A program made the translations under genes and the position numbers. Positions 7,674-16,342 of a DNA stretch of 32,118 nt are shown piece after piece (the first letter of the stretch is position 1; every line of letters starts with the position of its first letter). The notes beneath the pieces are model-generated. The model saw only the letters and a program-made list of their open reading frames with translations. It did no database searches and was not told the DNA's origin. Source of the stretch: Phycisphaerales bacterium (GTDB lineage Bacteria > Planctomycetota > Phycisphaerae > Phycisphaerales > SM1A02); NCBI GenBank assembly GCA_030748455.1, contig JASMLY010000083.1, forward strand, positions 1 to 32,118. Reading direction: 5' to 3'.

Positions 7674-9116
7674 TCATCAACTTCAAGTCGGGCGATTTCC
7701 ATCGTTTCTTCTCTCATTGCGATAGGAATCGCGGCTTGGCTAGGGTGGTATGTACTTGGGCATCACCATGGGCATGGTTCACATCATGAACCACACATGC
7801 CTGAGTATTGGTATCTAGGAATCCTCCCATTCATTTGCATTCTTGGAGCAATTGCCCTGTTGCCTCTGTTGAACTTTTCAAGGCATTGGTGGGAATCCAA
7901 CAACAATCGGTTTTTCATTGCCATGATCTGCGCCCTTGCCACAATCGTATACATGATTCTCACCTCAGGCTCTGGTTCAATTGGACCTATGCTTGACCAT
8001 GCGATCTTGAAAGACTTTATCCCATTTATTGTCTTACTCTTTAGCCTGTATGTAATTTCAGGTGGCATATACCTCAGCGGTGATTTAGCAGCCTCCCCGA
8101 GAGTGAATACAACGATCCTCGCAATTGGCGGAGGTATCGCAAGTTTTATTGGTACAACAGGCGCGAGCATGCTTCTCATTCGCCCACTGCTTAAAACAAA
8201 TTCACAAAGAAAACACAGGGTTCACACAATTGTTGTGTTCATTTTCATTGTAAGTAACATCGGTGGCACATTGTTACCAATTGGTGATCCTCCACTCTTC
8301 CTTGGGTACTTGCGTGGTGTCCCATTCATGTGGACGTTAGGGCTTTGGCCAATGTGGGCAACTACCTGTGGAATTTTGCTCGTTCTGTACTTCGTTTGGG
8401 ATTCGATCCTTTACAAAAAAGAAAGCTCTTCAGATCAATTGTGTGACCAAACTCAGAGTGAACCACTACGGTTACAAGGTGGGACAAACTTTGTTTGGAT
8501 TGCTTGCATTGTTGTGACTGCAGCGCTCGTTGATAGTGGAAAACCGTTGATTGGCACAACTTGGACACCCTTTCCATTTTGCCGTGAATTACTTATGCTC
8601 TTCTTTGTTGTACTTTCATTAAAAACTACATCAAAAGCGATTCATAAAGCGAACAATTTTACATACGAAGCGATCCTCGAAGTTGCAGCATTATTTTCGG
8701 GCATTTTTATCGCCATGCAAGTACCGCTTGCAGTCCTTGAAGCAAGCGGAAAAGCAATCACTTCGACTTTGAACCAACCTTGGCACTTCTTTTGGTCGAC
8801 TGGAACGCTCTCAAGTTTTCTCGACAACGCCCCTACGTATGTTGTGTTCTTTAAGTTGTCTCAATCACTTCCAGAAGGTGAAATGTTGCAAGTAACCAAC
8901 GGAAGTGTGCCTATTTTGCTATTGATTGCAATCAGTCTCGGATCTGTCTTTATGGGTGCGATGACGTATATCGGCAATGGACCAAACTTTATGGTCAAAG
9001 CAATTGCAGAACAAGAGGGAGTCGAAATGCCCTCTTTCTTTGGTTTTATGTTCAAGTACAGTATTCCTGTATTGGTTCCTATTTTTATTCTCATAACGAT
9101 TTTCTTCTTGATCTAA
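7659..9116 (+). CDS. NhaD / citrate-transporter-superfamily sodium:proton antiporter-like membrane protein
   Basis: 485 residues, almost entirely hydrophobic, with about 11-12 predicted membrane spans. Conserved-looking loops include the region near GDPPLFLGYLRGVPF, SFLDNAPTYVVFF (in NhaD/ArsB-like carriers the DNAPT motif lies in the transport core) and GAMTYIGNGPNFMVKAIAE. This supports a Na+/H+ antiporter or related ion transporter in the cytoplasmic membrane. Substrate is not certain. Just after the first span is a histidine-rich stretch (HHHGHGSHHEPH, about residues 35-46), unusual for NhaD and suggestive of metal binding. The gene is divergent from the NHL-repeat gene and shares its stop with the strong ribosome binding site of the downstream stress protein gene, so the two are one operon. 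Confidence 0.85.
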   Translation: MEHNHSSTSSRAISIVSSLIAIGIAAWLGWYVLGHHHGHGSHHEPHMPEYWYLGILPFICILGAIALLPLLNFSRHWWESNNNRFFIAMICALATIVYMILTSGSGSIGPMLDHAILKDFIPFIVLLFSLYVISGGIYLSGDLAASPRVNTTILAIGGGIASFIGTTGASMLLIRPLLKTNSQRKHRVHTIVVFIFIVSNIGGTLLPIGDPPLFLGYLRGVPFMWTLGLWPMWATTCGILLVLYFVWDSILYKKESSSDQLCDQTQSEPLRLQGGTNFVWIACIVVTAALVDSGKPLIGTTWTPFPFCRELLMLFFVVLSLKTTSKAIHKANNFTYEAILEVAALFSGIFIAMQVPLAVLEASGKAITSTLNQPWHFFWSTGTLSSFLDNAPTYVVFFKLSQSLPEGEMLQVTNGSVPILLLIAISLGSVFMGAMTYIGNGPNFMVKAIAEQEGVEMPSFFGFMFKYSIPVLVPIFILITIFFLI

Positions 9117-9128
9117 GGAGGTCCTCTC

Positions 9129-9956
9129 ATGATTAAACGAATTTTAGTTGCCCTCAGTGGAACACCCTGCACCCCTTCTGCGATTGCTCATGGTGTTGAG
9201 CTTGCAAAAGCACATGATGCAGAACTCACTGGTGTCACGGTGATTGATCCGAACAAATTACAAGATGTTGGACCAATTCCGCTTGGTGGCGCAGCCGCTG
9301 CGCACGAACTTGCCGCGCATCGAATGCACTTAGCAGAAGAACACATCGAAGAAGCAATCGGAATGTTTGAAAAAGCATGTGTTGATGCAGGAGTGACAAA
9401 TAGACTTTTGCGAGAAAATGGCGACAGTGCCAAAAAGCTTATCGCAGATTGGCGGTATCACGATCTCACAGTCATCGGACTTAGAGGGTTGTTTGAGTAT
9501 GGTGTTCTTCATGATCATGGGCACCTCGCACTCGATGTTATCGGGGCAGGTCTCCGCCCACTTCTAGCTGTCAGTGAAGCGTACCGACCAATCAATTCTG
9601 CATTTGTGGCCTACGATGGTTCGACACTAGCTGCAAGAGCAATGAAAGCGTACTGTATGCTAGGGATTTGGAAACCAATGCCAACAACAGTTGCCTGTTT
9701 TGAAGGTCAAGCTGGGGACCCAGAACTCTTGCTCAATGATGCAGCAGCGTATCTTGAAGCTCATGCGTTCGCAACGACAAGAATGCGAATAGAAGAAAAG
9801 CCAAGAAAAACAATCTTACAAACAATGGAACGATGCAACGCGGACTTGCTGGTTATGGGGGCAGCAAAAAGGACACGCATTGGCCGCAAGTTACTTGGAG
9901 ACACTGCAAGATTCGCATTGGAGAATTCAACTCACCCAATCTTCTTACACCACTAA
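9129..9956 (+). CDS. Universal stress protein with two UspA domains
   Basis: 275 residues. Domain 1 covers about 1-155 (starts MIKRILVALSGTPCTPSAIAHG), domain 2 about 156-275 (starts SAFVAYDGSTLAARAM). The second domain ends with MGAAKRTRIGRKLLGDTA, a variant of the G-x2-G-x9-G(S/T) nucleotide-binding signature; domain 1 has only a degenerate version (VIGLRGLFEYG). It is a cytosolic stress-response protein, probably ATP-binding through domain 2. Translation is well supported: AAGGAGGT (9115-9122) overlaps the antiporter's stop codon, 7 nt before the ATG. Pairing with an ion transporter is common for Usp proteins and suggests a role in regulating it. Confidence 0.88.
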   Translation: MIKRILVALSGTPCTPSAIAHGVELAKAHDAELTGVTVIDPNKLQDVGPIPLGGAAAAHELAAHRMHLAEEHIEEAIGMFEKACVDAGVTNRLLRENGDSAKKLIADWRYHDLTVIGLRGLFEYGVLHDHGHLALDVIGAGLRPLLAVSEAYRPINSAFVAYDGSTLAARAMKAYCMLGIWKPMPTTVACFEGQAGDPELLLNDAAAYLEAHAFATTRMRIEEKPRKTILQTMERCNADLLVMGAAKRTRIGRKLLGDTARFALENSTHPIFLHH

Positions 9957-9960
9957 TGCG

Positions 9961-9966
9961 TACAAT
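9961..9966 (+). promoter_or_regulatory. Putative -10 box for a leaderless thiS transcript
   Basis: TACAAT lies 4 bp after the stress-protein stop and exactly 6 nt before the GTG start of thiS. That spacing would place transcription start at the first base of the start codon. No -35 box and no Shine-Dalgarno sequence are visible. The same spacing recurs before pgm, purC and coaX in this window. Confidence 0.4.
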
Positions 9967-9972
9967 ACCCAC

Positions 9973-10170
9973 GTGCTTACTGTAAATGGCAAAACACATA
10001 CATATGAAACCGAGATGACTCTCGGAGATTTACTCGAGGGTCTACAGTTGTCAGAAACACTCTGTGCAATTGAAGTGAACAACGCACTAGTACCTCATAA
10101 CGAACGAAACGAATACAAGCTTCAAGATGAAGACAAGGTTGAAATAGTCTCACTTGTTGGAGGAGGATAA
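9973..10170 (+). CDS. thiS: Thiamine biosynthesis sulfur carrier protein ThiS
   Basis: 65 residues when started at GTG 9973, matching the normal length of this ubiquitin-like carrier. It begins (M)[11 protein letters not shown], has a [11 protein letters not shown] helix and IEVNNALVP, and ends in the required C-terminal glycines (SLVGGG). The terminal glycine is adenylated by ThiF, then carries the thiocarboxylate sulfur to ThiG for thiazole synthesis. A longer frame runs back into the stress protein gene, but the added residues have no family match. The C-terminal glycine codons also form the thiG ribosome binding site (GGAGGAGG, 10159-10166). Confidence 0.9.
   Translation: MLTVNGKTHTYETEMTLGDLLEGLQLSETLCAIEVNNALVPHNERNEYKLQDEDKVEIVSLVGGG
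10159..10166 (+). promoter_or_regulatory. Ribosome binding site of thiG inside the thiS C-terminal glycine codons
   Basis: GGAGGAGG ends 8 nt before the ATG at 10175, an ideal distance, and selects that start over the upstream TTG at 10154 and the out-of-frame ATG at 10170. The bases encode the functional C-terminal glycines of ThiS, so one sequence serves both purposes and may couple translation of the two partners. Confidence 0.75.
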
Positions 10171-10174
10171 TGAG

Positions 10175-11020
10175 ATGGCAACAGTAATGACAAGCGAAAT
10201 TCCACCACTAGAACTTGGAGATGTCACGCTAACAAACAGGCTAGTAGTTGGAACAGGAAAGTATCCAGATTATGAAATAATGCAACAAGCCCTTGATGCA
10301 AGTGGATGTTCCGCTGTAACCGTTGCTGTTCGTAGAGAGCGACTTGTCGACCATGAAGGTCGTTCAATTTTGGATTTTATTGATTGTGACAAATACACGA
10401 TCCTTCCAAATACTGCCGGATGCTTTACTGCAGAAGATGCCATTCGCGTTGCTAGACTTGGCAGGGATCTTCTTGAGCAATTAGATAATAACGGTTCAAA
10501 TTGGGTGAAGTTGGAAGTCCTTGGTGACAAAACAACATTGCTCCCCGATCCAGTAGGCACACTTGAAGCCTGTAGAGAACTTGTAAGCGATGGGTTTTCG
10601 GTGATGTGTTATTCGAGTGATGACCCGATTATGGCGACGCGATTACGAGATGCTGGAGCAACCTGCGTCATGCCCGCAGGAAGTCCAATCGGTACAGGTC
10701 GAGGTGTTGCGAACCCTTGCGCAATTCAATTGTGTATTGACTTACTAAAGAAACCAGAACACGGTGGCGATCCAACCTACCCAGTAATTGTCGATGCAGG
10801 TGTTGGTACTCCGAGCGATGTTACGATTGCTATGGAACTTGGTGCTGATGGCGTTCTTCTCAATACTGGAATCGCCCACGCAGGCGATCCTGTACAGATG
10901 GCTACCGCTATGCGTTTCGCGTGCGACGCAGGGTATTTCGGTTTCAAATCGGGTCGTATCCCAAGAAAACTTCACGCGACTGCTTCCTCACCGTGGGACG
11001 GCACCATCGCCGGCGAGTAA
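10175..11020 (+). CDS. thiG: Thiazole synthase ThiG
   Basis: 281 residues from ATG 10175. ThiG forms the thiazole phosphate ring of thiamine from deoxyxylulose 5-phosphate, dehydroglycine and the sulfur carried by ThiS. The TIM-barrel motifs are clear: [18 protein letters not shown] at the start, [10 protein letters not shown] containing the Schiff-base lysine, [22 protein letters not shown] and the phosphate-binding [11 protein letters not shown]. It is 5 bp after thiS and convergent with pgm, with only 17 bp between the stops. No ThiF, ThiO, ThiH or ThiC gene is in the window, so the rest of the pathway lies elsewhere. Confidence 0.96.
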   Translation: MATVMTSEIPPLELGDVTLTNRLVVGTGKYPDYEIMQQALDASGCSAVTVAVRRERLVDHEGRSILDFIDCDKYTILPNTAGCFTAEDAIRVARLGRDLLEQLDNNGSNWVKLEVLGDKTTLLPDPVGTLEACRELVSDGFSVMCYSSDDPIMATRLRDAGATCVMPAGSPIGTGRGVANPCAIQLCIDLLKKPEHGGDPTYPVIVDAGVGTPSDVTIAMELGADGVLLNTGIAHAGDPVQMATAMRFACDAGYFGFKSGRIPRKLHATASSPWDGTIAGE

Positions 11021-11037
11021 AACTCACAGAGAGTGAA

Positions 11038-12408
11038 TCAATGATCGACTTGGGTACCAAGAAGAGGAGCAACTTCTGCAACGCGAGATGCAACTGTGTC
11101 CTTTGTCGAAGCTTCGAGGTTGAGGCGAAGTAAAGGTTCAGTGTTACTCGGTCGTACATTGCACCACCATTCGCCGCAATCAACAGTAACACCATCGAGG
11201 CGATCAACCGTAGCTGAAGGATAGGCAGCCACAAGTAACGCCATCGCTGCCTCCTTATCATCAACCTCAAAATTTATCTCGCCGCTTTGAGCGAATGTTT
11301 GATGTGGGGCAATCTGGGAACTCATTGGTGTATCACTGTTGGCTAACGCACTCAGTACTGCTGCAAATGCCATCGCCCCACTATCTGCGTAAAAATTATC
11401 GCGGAAATAAAAGTGACCTGAGAGTTCACCTCCAAACGATGCATCGTGCTCAGCCATCGCTTGCTTCATGAACACATGGCCAACTCTGCTGCGGACTGAT
11501 GTTCCTCCTGCGCCTTCAATAGCATCTGAAACTGCGTGGCTCGAACGGAGGTCATACACAATCGAACCATCCTGTTCGTTTGACAAAAATTTGGGTGCGA
11601 GCCAAGCTGTGATTAAATCACATCCCACAATCTGCCCCTTTTCATCGACAACCATGCACCGATCAGCATCACCGTCAAAACAGATCCCAACATCACATTG
11701 ATGCGATTGCACTGCATCAATAGTTTGTTGCAAATTTGCATCTACTAAAGGATTTGGTTCATGTACAAATGTCCCAGAATCATTTTCAAAATTAATCTCA
11801 ATCAAATCGATCCCTTTGACACCCCGAAAGAGCTTGGGAACCATCGTTCCAGCCATTCCGTTTGAAGCATCAACAGCTGCTTTCAACGTGACTTCTCCAC
11901 TTTGGATCTTGGGGTCTAGATACGTAAACACATGTTCACGGTATGCATCCCAAAGATCCATAGATTTCTCAGATCCTCGAACAGCTGCGATCGTTGGCTC
12001 ATCTCGGTCATTCGCCATCGATTGAATTATTTCTAAACCTGTTCCCATTCCAACCGGTTTCGCTTTTGCTCTGCAAATTTTAAACCCGTTGTACTGTGCA
12101 GGATTATGTGATGCGGTAGTTTGCACGCCTCCAATCGCATTCAAGTGATTTACAGCAAACGCGATAAAAGGTGTATCAACCAATCCTACATCAACGACGT
12201 CGCATCCTACTTCAAGCAATCCGTCTTTCAATGAGGCAACGAGGGATGGGCTGCTCAATCGCATATCATGCCCAACAACGATTGTTGTTGGACCATCCGC
12301 TTCTTCAAGTAAAAGCCGCCCTGTAGACAATCCAATTTTTCGAGCAATCTCTTCAGATAGAGGTTCAGGGTAGACCGCACGGACATCATATGCTTTGAAT
12401 ACTGTCAT
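11038..12408 (-). CDS. Phosphomannomutase / phosphoglucomutase (alpha-D-phosphohexomutase family)
   Basis: 456 residues from the ATG at 12408. All four family signatures are present: TTASHNPAQYNGFK with the phosphoserine, metal-binding CFDGDADRC, sugar-binding GELSGHFYF and the C-terminal phosphate-binding RPSNTEPLLRL. It interconverts hexose 1- and 6-phosphates for sugar-nucleotide synthesis; the family architecture fits bifunctional PMM/PGM. It could not be assigned to mannose or glucose alone. It begins (M)TVFKAYDVRAVYPEPL, which is where the family starts; ATG 12423 and a TTG at 12459 are possible longer starts. TATGAT exactly 6 nt upstream of 12408 may give a separate leaderless transcript in addition to read-through from the PBP2-RodA-RsmG-DinG operon. 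Confidence 0.92.
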   Translation of the reverse strand: MTVFKAYDVRAVYPEPLSEEIARKIGLSTGRLLLEEADGPTTIVVGHDMRLSSPSLVASLKDGLLEVGCDVVDVGLVDTPFIAFAVNHLNAIGGVQTTASHNPAQYNGFKICRAKAKPVGMGTGLEIIQSMANDRDEPTIAAVRGSEKSMDLWDAYREHVFTYLDPKIQSGEVTLKAAVDASNGMAGTMVPKLFRGVKGIDLIEINFENDSGTFVHEPNPLVDANLQQTIDAVQSHQCDVGICFDGDADRCMVVDEKGQIVGCDLITAWLAPKFLSNEQDGSIVYDLRSSHAVSDAIEGAGGTSVRSRVGHVFMKQAMAEHDASFGGELSGHFYFRDNFYADSGAMAFAAVLSALANSDTPMSSQIAPHQTFAQSGEINFEVDDKEAAMALLVAAYPSATVDRLDGVTVDCGEWWCNVRPSNTEPLLRLNLEASTKDTVASRVAEVAPLLGTQVDH

Positions 12409-12414
12409 GCGTTC

Positions 12415-12420
12415 ATCATA
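12415..12420 (-). promoter_or_regulatory. Putative -10 box for a leaderless pgm transcript
   Basis: On the minus strand TATGAT (five of six consensus positions) is followed by exactly 6 nt (GAACGC) and then the ATG at 12408. It lies within the 22 bp between the dinG stop and this start, so it would be an internal operon promoter. No -35 box is obvious. Confidence 0.4.
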
Positions 12421-12430
12421 CATGACTTCA

Positions 12431-14443
12431 TCAATAACAATCTTCGGCAGCAAGGTCAACGACTTCTACTCCCTCAGGGAGTGATGCGAGAAAAGCACCA
12501 CCATAAAATTTCTTTACAACCCTAGAATCTAAAATTGAAACATCACCACGATCGTCACAACTTCTAATCAGCCTTCCTATTCCTTGGCGAAATCGAATGA
12601 TTGCTCTTGGCAACTGATCTTCCATAAATGGGTTTCCGCCCGCCTTTTGGATCACTTCTTGCCTCGCTTCTACGATAGGTCGATCAGGAACTTCAAATGG
12701 CAAGCGTGTGATAATGACATTGCGCAGGTGCGATCCGCGAATATCTACACCTTGCCAAAAACTAGCCGTCCCAAAGAGCACAGAATTCTCATTTGCGCGA
12801 AACTGTTCGAGCAACGCTGTCCGTGTGATCTTTGAACCATGTTCTAACAATAGCATCCCCTTCCCTTCGATTTCATCTCTCGTGAGTTCTGCGATTTGGC
12901 TTAGAAGTTTGTAACTTGTAAAGAGCACAAACGCACCGCCACGTGTTCTTCCAACAAGGTCAATGACACGTTCGGCGAGACGTTCCCCATACATATCATT
13001 TGACGGTTCTGGCATTGTTGTATCAACCCAAGCACGCATTTGCCTCGCATAATCAAAAGGACTCCCTAGCCGAATCTCATCACTCTCTTCACAACCTAGC
13101 CTTGATTTCATCAGTGAAAAATCACCTCCCCCAGTTGCGAGTGTTGCAGAAGTGAGCACAACAGTTGGGGACGCATCAAACAGGTTTGCTTTCAAAATCG
13201 GCGCGAGATCTACTGCCACAGCACGCAGTGTTGGTTTTGGGGATTTTCTTGCAGATGCAAAGTGCGGCACGCCTTCTACGGCATATACACATCCCGCTAG
13301 TTCTTGGTTTACAAGCAAGGCACAATTTTTCGCGATGTCGATTGCCCGTTGCCCATAGCCACCGGACTCTGCTGCTTCCGCATCATTCGTGAGCGACTCT
13401 CGAAGCAAAACAAGATGCTTGCCTAATTCCATCATTGGGACTGACAAGGTGTTCTCGACAAATCCTGGATTAGTTATTCGACCATTACGTGGCGCATCCT
13501 CTCTACTCCAGCGTACAAGTGAATCAAAGAACGCATGCGAGGCGAGTTCGCATTTTGTCACAAGATCTTCACATTGAGACAGGAGTTCTTTGTCAACTCC
13601 ATCGGTTCGCAGCGATTGCAAGAATCCTGCAGATCGTGATTTTCTCGATCTTGAAACAAGGGTGCGAAGCAGAAACTCAACTCTCGCCTCTGAAATTGAA
13701 GCCCCAAAGTGATCTGATGCGACATCTTCTATGGAATGCGCTTCATCAAGAATTACATGATCATATTTTGGAAGAAATCCCCTATCAATCAATCGCAATG
13801 CCAGATCAGAAAAGAACAACGCATGATTGCAAATCAATAAATTACCACGCTCCATCTCTCTGCGTGCTTCTTGATAAAAACACTTCATGTGATTCGGACA
13901 CTTTCGACCTAAACAATTGCCTGCATCACTACGCACTACATCCCAAACATCTGCACGAGGCAACACAGGCAAGGTCGCTTTTGAACCATCAGTGGTTGCC
14001 TTTGACCACTTCTCTAAACGATCAAGAGTCTTCAGCGCTTTAGAATCAGCGAACAATGAGGTAGCACGTTGTCTTGCTCGTTCAAGTCGACGTAATGAGA
14101 CATAATTTGCTCGGCCTTTTACAAGCACGGGCTTAAAACCTCCTCCGAAAGCTTGATACAACATCGGCGCATCACTCAACATCAGTTGCTCTTGCAAAGT
14201 GATCGTATTTGTTGCAACAACTACTGTTTCCCCATACGCACGTATTCGTTGAATCGCTGGGACTAAGTATCCAAACGATTTTCCAACCCCAGTCCCTGCT
14301 TCTACGAGCAGTGTTCTCTTCGTCTCAAATGCACCGGCAACAGCGGATGCCATATCGATTTGCTGCAACCGAGGTTCCCAATTCGTCATACACTGGCTAA
14401 GGGGACCGTCTTCAGAAAACATCGCAGTTACGCATGTTGTCAT
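12431..14443 (-). CDS. DinG/XPD-family iron-sulfur DNA helicase
   Basis: 670 residues from ATG 14443. Superfamily 2 helicase with Walker A EAGTGVGKS near the N-terminus, four cysteines in NCLGRKCPNHMKC and the downstream LLICNHALF (the 4Fe-4S site of XPD/DinG helicases), the DEAH box VILDEAHSIED, and C-terminal motifs FGTASFWQGVDIRG and RQGIGRLIRS. It unwinds DNA 5' to 3' and is linked to repair and R-loop or recombination intermediate processing. It starts 1 bp after the rsmG stop; an in-frame TTG at 14461 inside rsmG is less likely. There is no N-terminal exonuclease domain, so this is the short DinG type. Confidence 0.93.
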   Translation of the reverse strand: MTTCVTAMFSEDGPLSQCMTNWEPRLQQIDMASAVAGAFETKRTLLVEAGTGVGKSFGYLVPAIQRIRAYGETVVVATNTITLQEQLMLSDAPMLYQAFGGGFKPVLVKGRANYVSLRRLERARQRATSLFADSKALKTLDRLEKWSKATTDGSKATLPVLPRADVWDVVRSDAGNCLGRKCPNHMKCFYQEARREMERGNLLICNHALFFSDLALRLIDRGFLPKYDHVILDEAHSIEDVASDHFGASISEARVEFLLRTLVSRSRKSRSAGFLQSLRTDGVDKELLSQCEDLVTKCELASHAFFDSLVRWSREDAPRNGRITNPGFVENTLSVPMMELGKHLVLLRESLTNDAEAAESGGYGQRAIDIAKNCALLVNQELAGCVYAVEGVPHFASARKSPKPTLRAVAVDLAPILKANLFDASPTVVLTSATLATGGGDFSLMKSRLGCEESDEIRLGSPFDYARQMRAWVDTTMPEPSNDMYGERLAERVIDLVGRTRGGAFVLFTSYKLLSQIAELTRDEIEGKGMLLLEHGSKITRTALLEQFRANENSVLFGTASFWQGVDIRGSHLRNVIITRLPFEVPDRPIVEARQEVIQKAGGNPFMEDQLPRAIIRFRQGIGRLIRSCDDRGDVSILDSRVVKKFYGGAFLASLPEGVEVVDLAAEDCY

Positions 14444-14444
14444 G

Positions 14445-15170
14445 CTAGATCCGCCCACCAATCGGATCCCGCTTCGGTTCTCCAGAATGTCGTGGATACT
14501 TGCGTGGCGTATGTTTTGCTTTACGAATCAAGAGTAGCGTGCCCGTTGTCGTACGTTCCATCGACTCTACAGTTGCGTGGAGAACGTGTAACGCCTTCGA
14601 TGCCGTATCTACTTCTTCTTGTGCGCGTTCTCCTTTTATTGCAACTACAACACCACCTACCTTCGCAAACGGAACTGTCAGTTCGAGCAATACATGTAAC
14701 GGCCCAACCGCTCTTGCGATGACTGCATCTGCTGTATCACGAAAACCTCCTTCATTCGTTCCTAACTCTTCGGCACGAGCGTTTGCAACTGTGACATTAT
14801 CGAGTTCAAGAACTTCTGCAACATGCCGAAGGAAATCTGCTTTTTTGCCAGTTGCCTCAACGAGAACAAATGTTGTCTCTGGCATTGTGATTGCTAAAGG
14901 AATTCCTGGTAGACCACCGCCACTACCAATATCGATCACATGTTTCGCATCCTCTTTCGCGAGTACTGGTAAGAGCGAAAGGCTATCAAGGATGTGGCGT
15001 GTCCACCCCTGAGGTAGTTCCTTGATTGCTGTGAGGTTGAACATGCGGTTTGTTTCAAACAACAAGTCGAGATACTGGCCAAGTTTTGTCATATCACCAT
15101 CATCAAAGGCAATCCCCAAATTTGCTGTTTGGCGATAAAAATCTTCCGGTATACATTCCATGGCATGCAT
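14445..15170 (-). CDS. rsmG: 16S rRNA (guanine-N7)-methyltransferase RsmG
   Basis: 241 residues. It has the GidB/RsmG fold: NLTAIKELPQGWTRHILDSLSLLP, the S-adenosylmethionine loop VIDIGSGGGLPGIPLAI, an ANARAEEL segment, VIARAVGPLHVLLEL and GGVVVAIKG. It methylates G527 of 16S rRNA (E. coli numbering). Loss in other bacteria gives low-level streptomycin resistance. The ATG at 15170 overlaps the rodA stop by one base (TAATG), and the last codon is next to the dinG start, so it is translated within one operon. The C-terminus is a basic, Pro/Arg-rich tail. It is not next to mnmG or parAB as in many bacteria. Confidence 0.94.
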   Translation of the reverse strand: MHAMECIPEDFYRQTANLGIAFDDGDMTKLGQYLDLLFETNRMFNLTAIKELPQGWTRHILDSLSLLPVLAKEDAKHVIDIGSGGGLPGIPLAITMPETTFVLVEATGKKADFLRHVAEVLELDNVTVANARAEELGTNEGGFRDTADAVIARAVGPLHVLLELTVPFAKVGGVVVAIKGERAQEEVDTASKALHVLHATVESMERTTTGTLLLIRKAKHTPRKYPRHSGEPKRDPIGGRI

Positions 15171-16342
15171 TACACCCCACCTCCTTCAGAAAAAGTAAAC
15201 CCTTCTCGTGTCATAAATTGATCTCTTCTCATTGCAATACCAAACAGGATACCCGCCATGAGCCATGCTACAACAAGACTAGAGCCACCAGCACTGACAA
15301 ATGGTAATGTTAAACCAGTAATCGGCGCGAGCCCTAACGTCATCGCTGTGTTAATCACCATCTGTGAGAGAAGCATCACCGTAATTCCAACTGCAACAAG
15401 CCGAGGGAATGGATCACGGCAACCGATAGCAGCAAGCACACCACCTACGGCAAGCAGCCCATACAACATCCAGAGAAACAACGCTCCACGCAGTCCCCAC
15501 CTGAGGACGATCACTGCAAAAATCATATCGTTGTGCTCTTCTGGTAAATGATTCGCTATGAGAAGTTCCTTCGCCTCTTCTTTACCAACTCCTGTGAGTT
15601 CACCCGCCCCAACGAGCGTCATCGCTCGTGCACCTTGATAGCCAATATTTTGCTCAAACCGATCATCACCTTGTATTTGAGCAAGTAAGGCGTGAATCCT
15701 ATCTTTTTGGTGCGGCTCTAGGATTGGGTACATGAATGTAGAAGCAACAAGTCCAAAACAAGCAATCGCAAACAAATGTTTGTATTTTGCACCCGCGGCT
15801 ATCAACATCGCGAGCATCGCGGGAAGAAACAACATCGCAGTGCCTAGGTCTGGTTCTATCAATATAAGAAAAGAGGAGGGCGCAACGAACAACATCGCAA
15901 CAACGAGCCCACGAAATTGGCGATAGTGTTGTTTAAACCGCAAATGAGAAGCCAACGCCAAGATGAAGGCAATTTTCACCAGTTCTGAAGGCTGCAAATC
16001 TGTTACCCCGAGGTTGATCCACCTCCGCGCCCCATTCCTCGGATGCACAATAAAGTCAGGAACACTTGGGATGAGCAGAAAGACCAGTAATAAAAGCCCA
16101 AACCCAAACAACCACCAACTCGCTTGTCGCAATTTGTGTATAGGAATCATCGCGACAACAATCCCAACAGCAAGACCGAGACATCCGAGCACGAGTTGTC
16201 GTGTTGCCGTTGCTTCTCGAGTTGTTCCAATCGTGACAACTCCAAAGAGTGTGAGGGCAAAAGCTGCTGCAAAAATGAACCAACCAGCATGTAGGGTGCG
16301 AACCGTGGGCAAATTTAATTTCTTTGCTCGAAATCGGCTCAT
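15170..16342 (-). CDS. rodA: Rod shape-determining peptidoglycan polymerase RodA (SEDS family)
   Basis: 390 residues with about ten membrane spans. SEDS motifs are present: RRWINLGVTDLQPSELVKIAFILALA in the middle, LIEPDLGTAMLFLPAM, AKELLIANHLPEEHNDMIFAV and the C-terminal PFVSAGGSSLVVAWLMAGILFGI. SEDS proteins polymerise lipid II glycan chains in the cytoplasmic membrane together with a class B PBP. It overlaps the PBP2 gene by 4 bp (ATGA), which strongly supports the RodA/PBP2 elongasome pair rather than FtsW/PBP3. The mreBCD genes usually beside them are not in this window. Confidence 0.94.
   Translation of the reverse strand: MSRFRAKKLNLPTVRTLHAGWFIFAAAFALTLFGVVTIGTTREATATRQLVLGCLGLAVGIVVAMIPIHKLRQASWWLFGFGLLLLVFLLIPSVPDFIVHPRNGARRWINLGVTDLQPSELVKIAFILALASHLRFKQHYRQFRGLVVAMLFVAPSSFLILIEPDLGTAMLFLPAMLAMLIAAGAKYKHLFAIACFGLVASTFMYPILEPHQKDRIHALLAQIQGDDRFEQNIGYQGARAMTLVGAGELTGVGKEEAKELLIANHLPEEHNDMIFAVIVLRWGLRGALFLWMLYGLLAVGGVLAAIGCRDPFPRLVAVGITVMLLSQMVINTAMTLGLAPITGLTLPFVSAGGSSLVVAWLMAGILFGIAMRRDQFMTREGFTFSEGGGV

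Noticed and set aside
11021..11037. Possible terminator between convergent thiG and pgm
   Set aside because: Only a 4-bp stem (ACTC/GAGT) and no T-tract.
13489..14043. A 184-codon frame on the plus strand antisense to the dinG-like gene
   Set aside because: It mirrors a well-conserved helicase, has no recognisable domain and no ribosome binding site.
14500..15012. A 170-codon Ser/Thr/Ala-rich plus-strand frame antisense to rsmG
   Set aside because: Composition is the usual shadow of an opposite-strand gene; rsmG motifs are intact.
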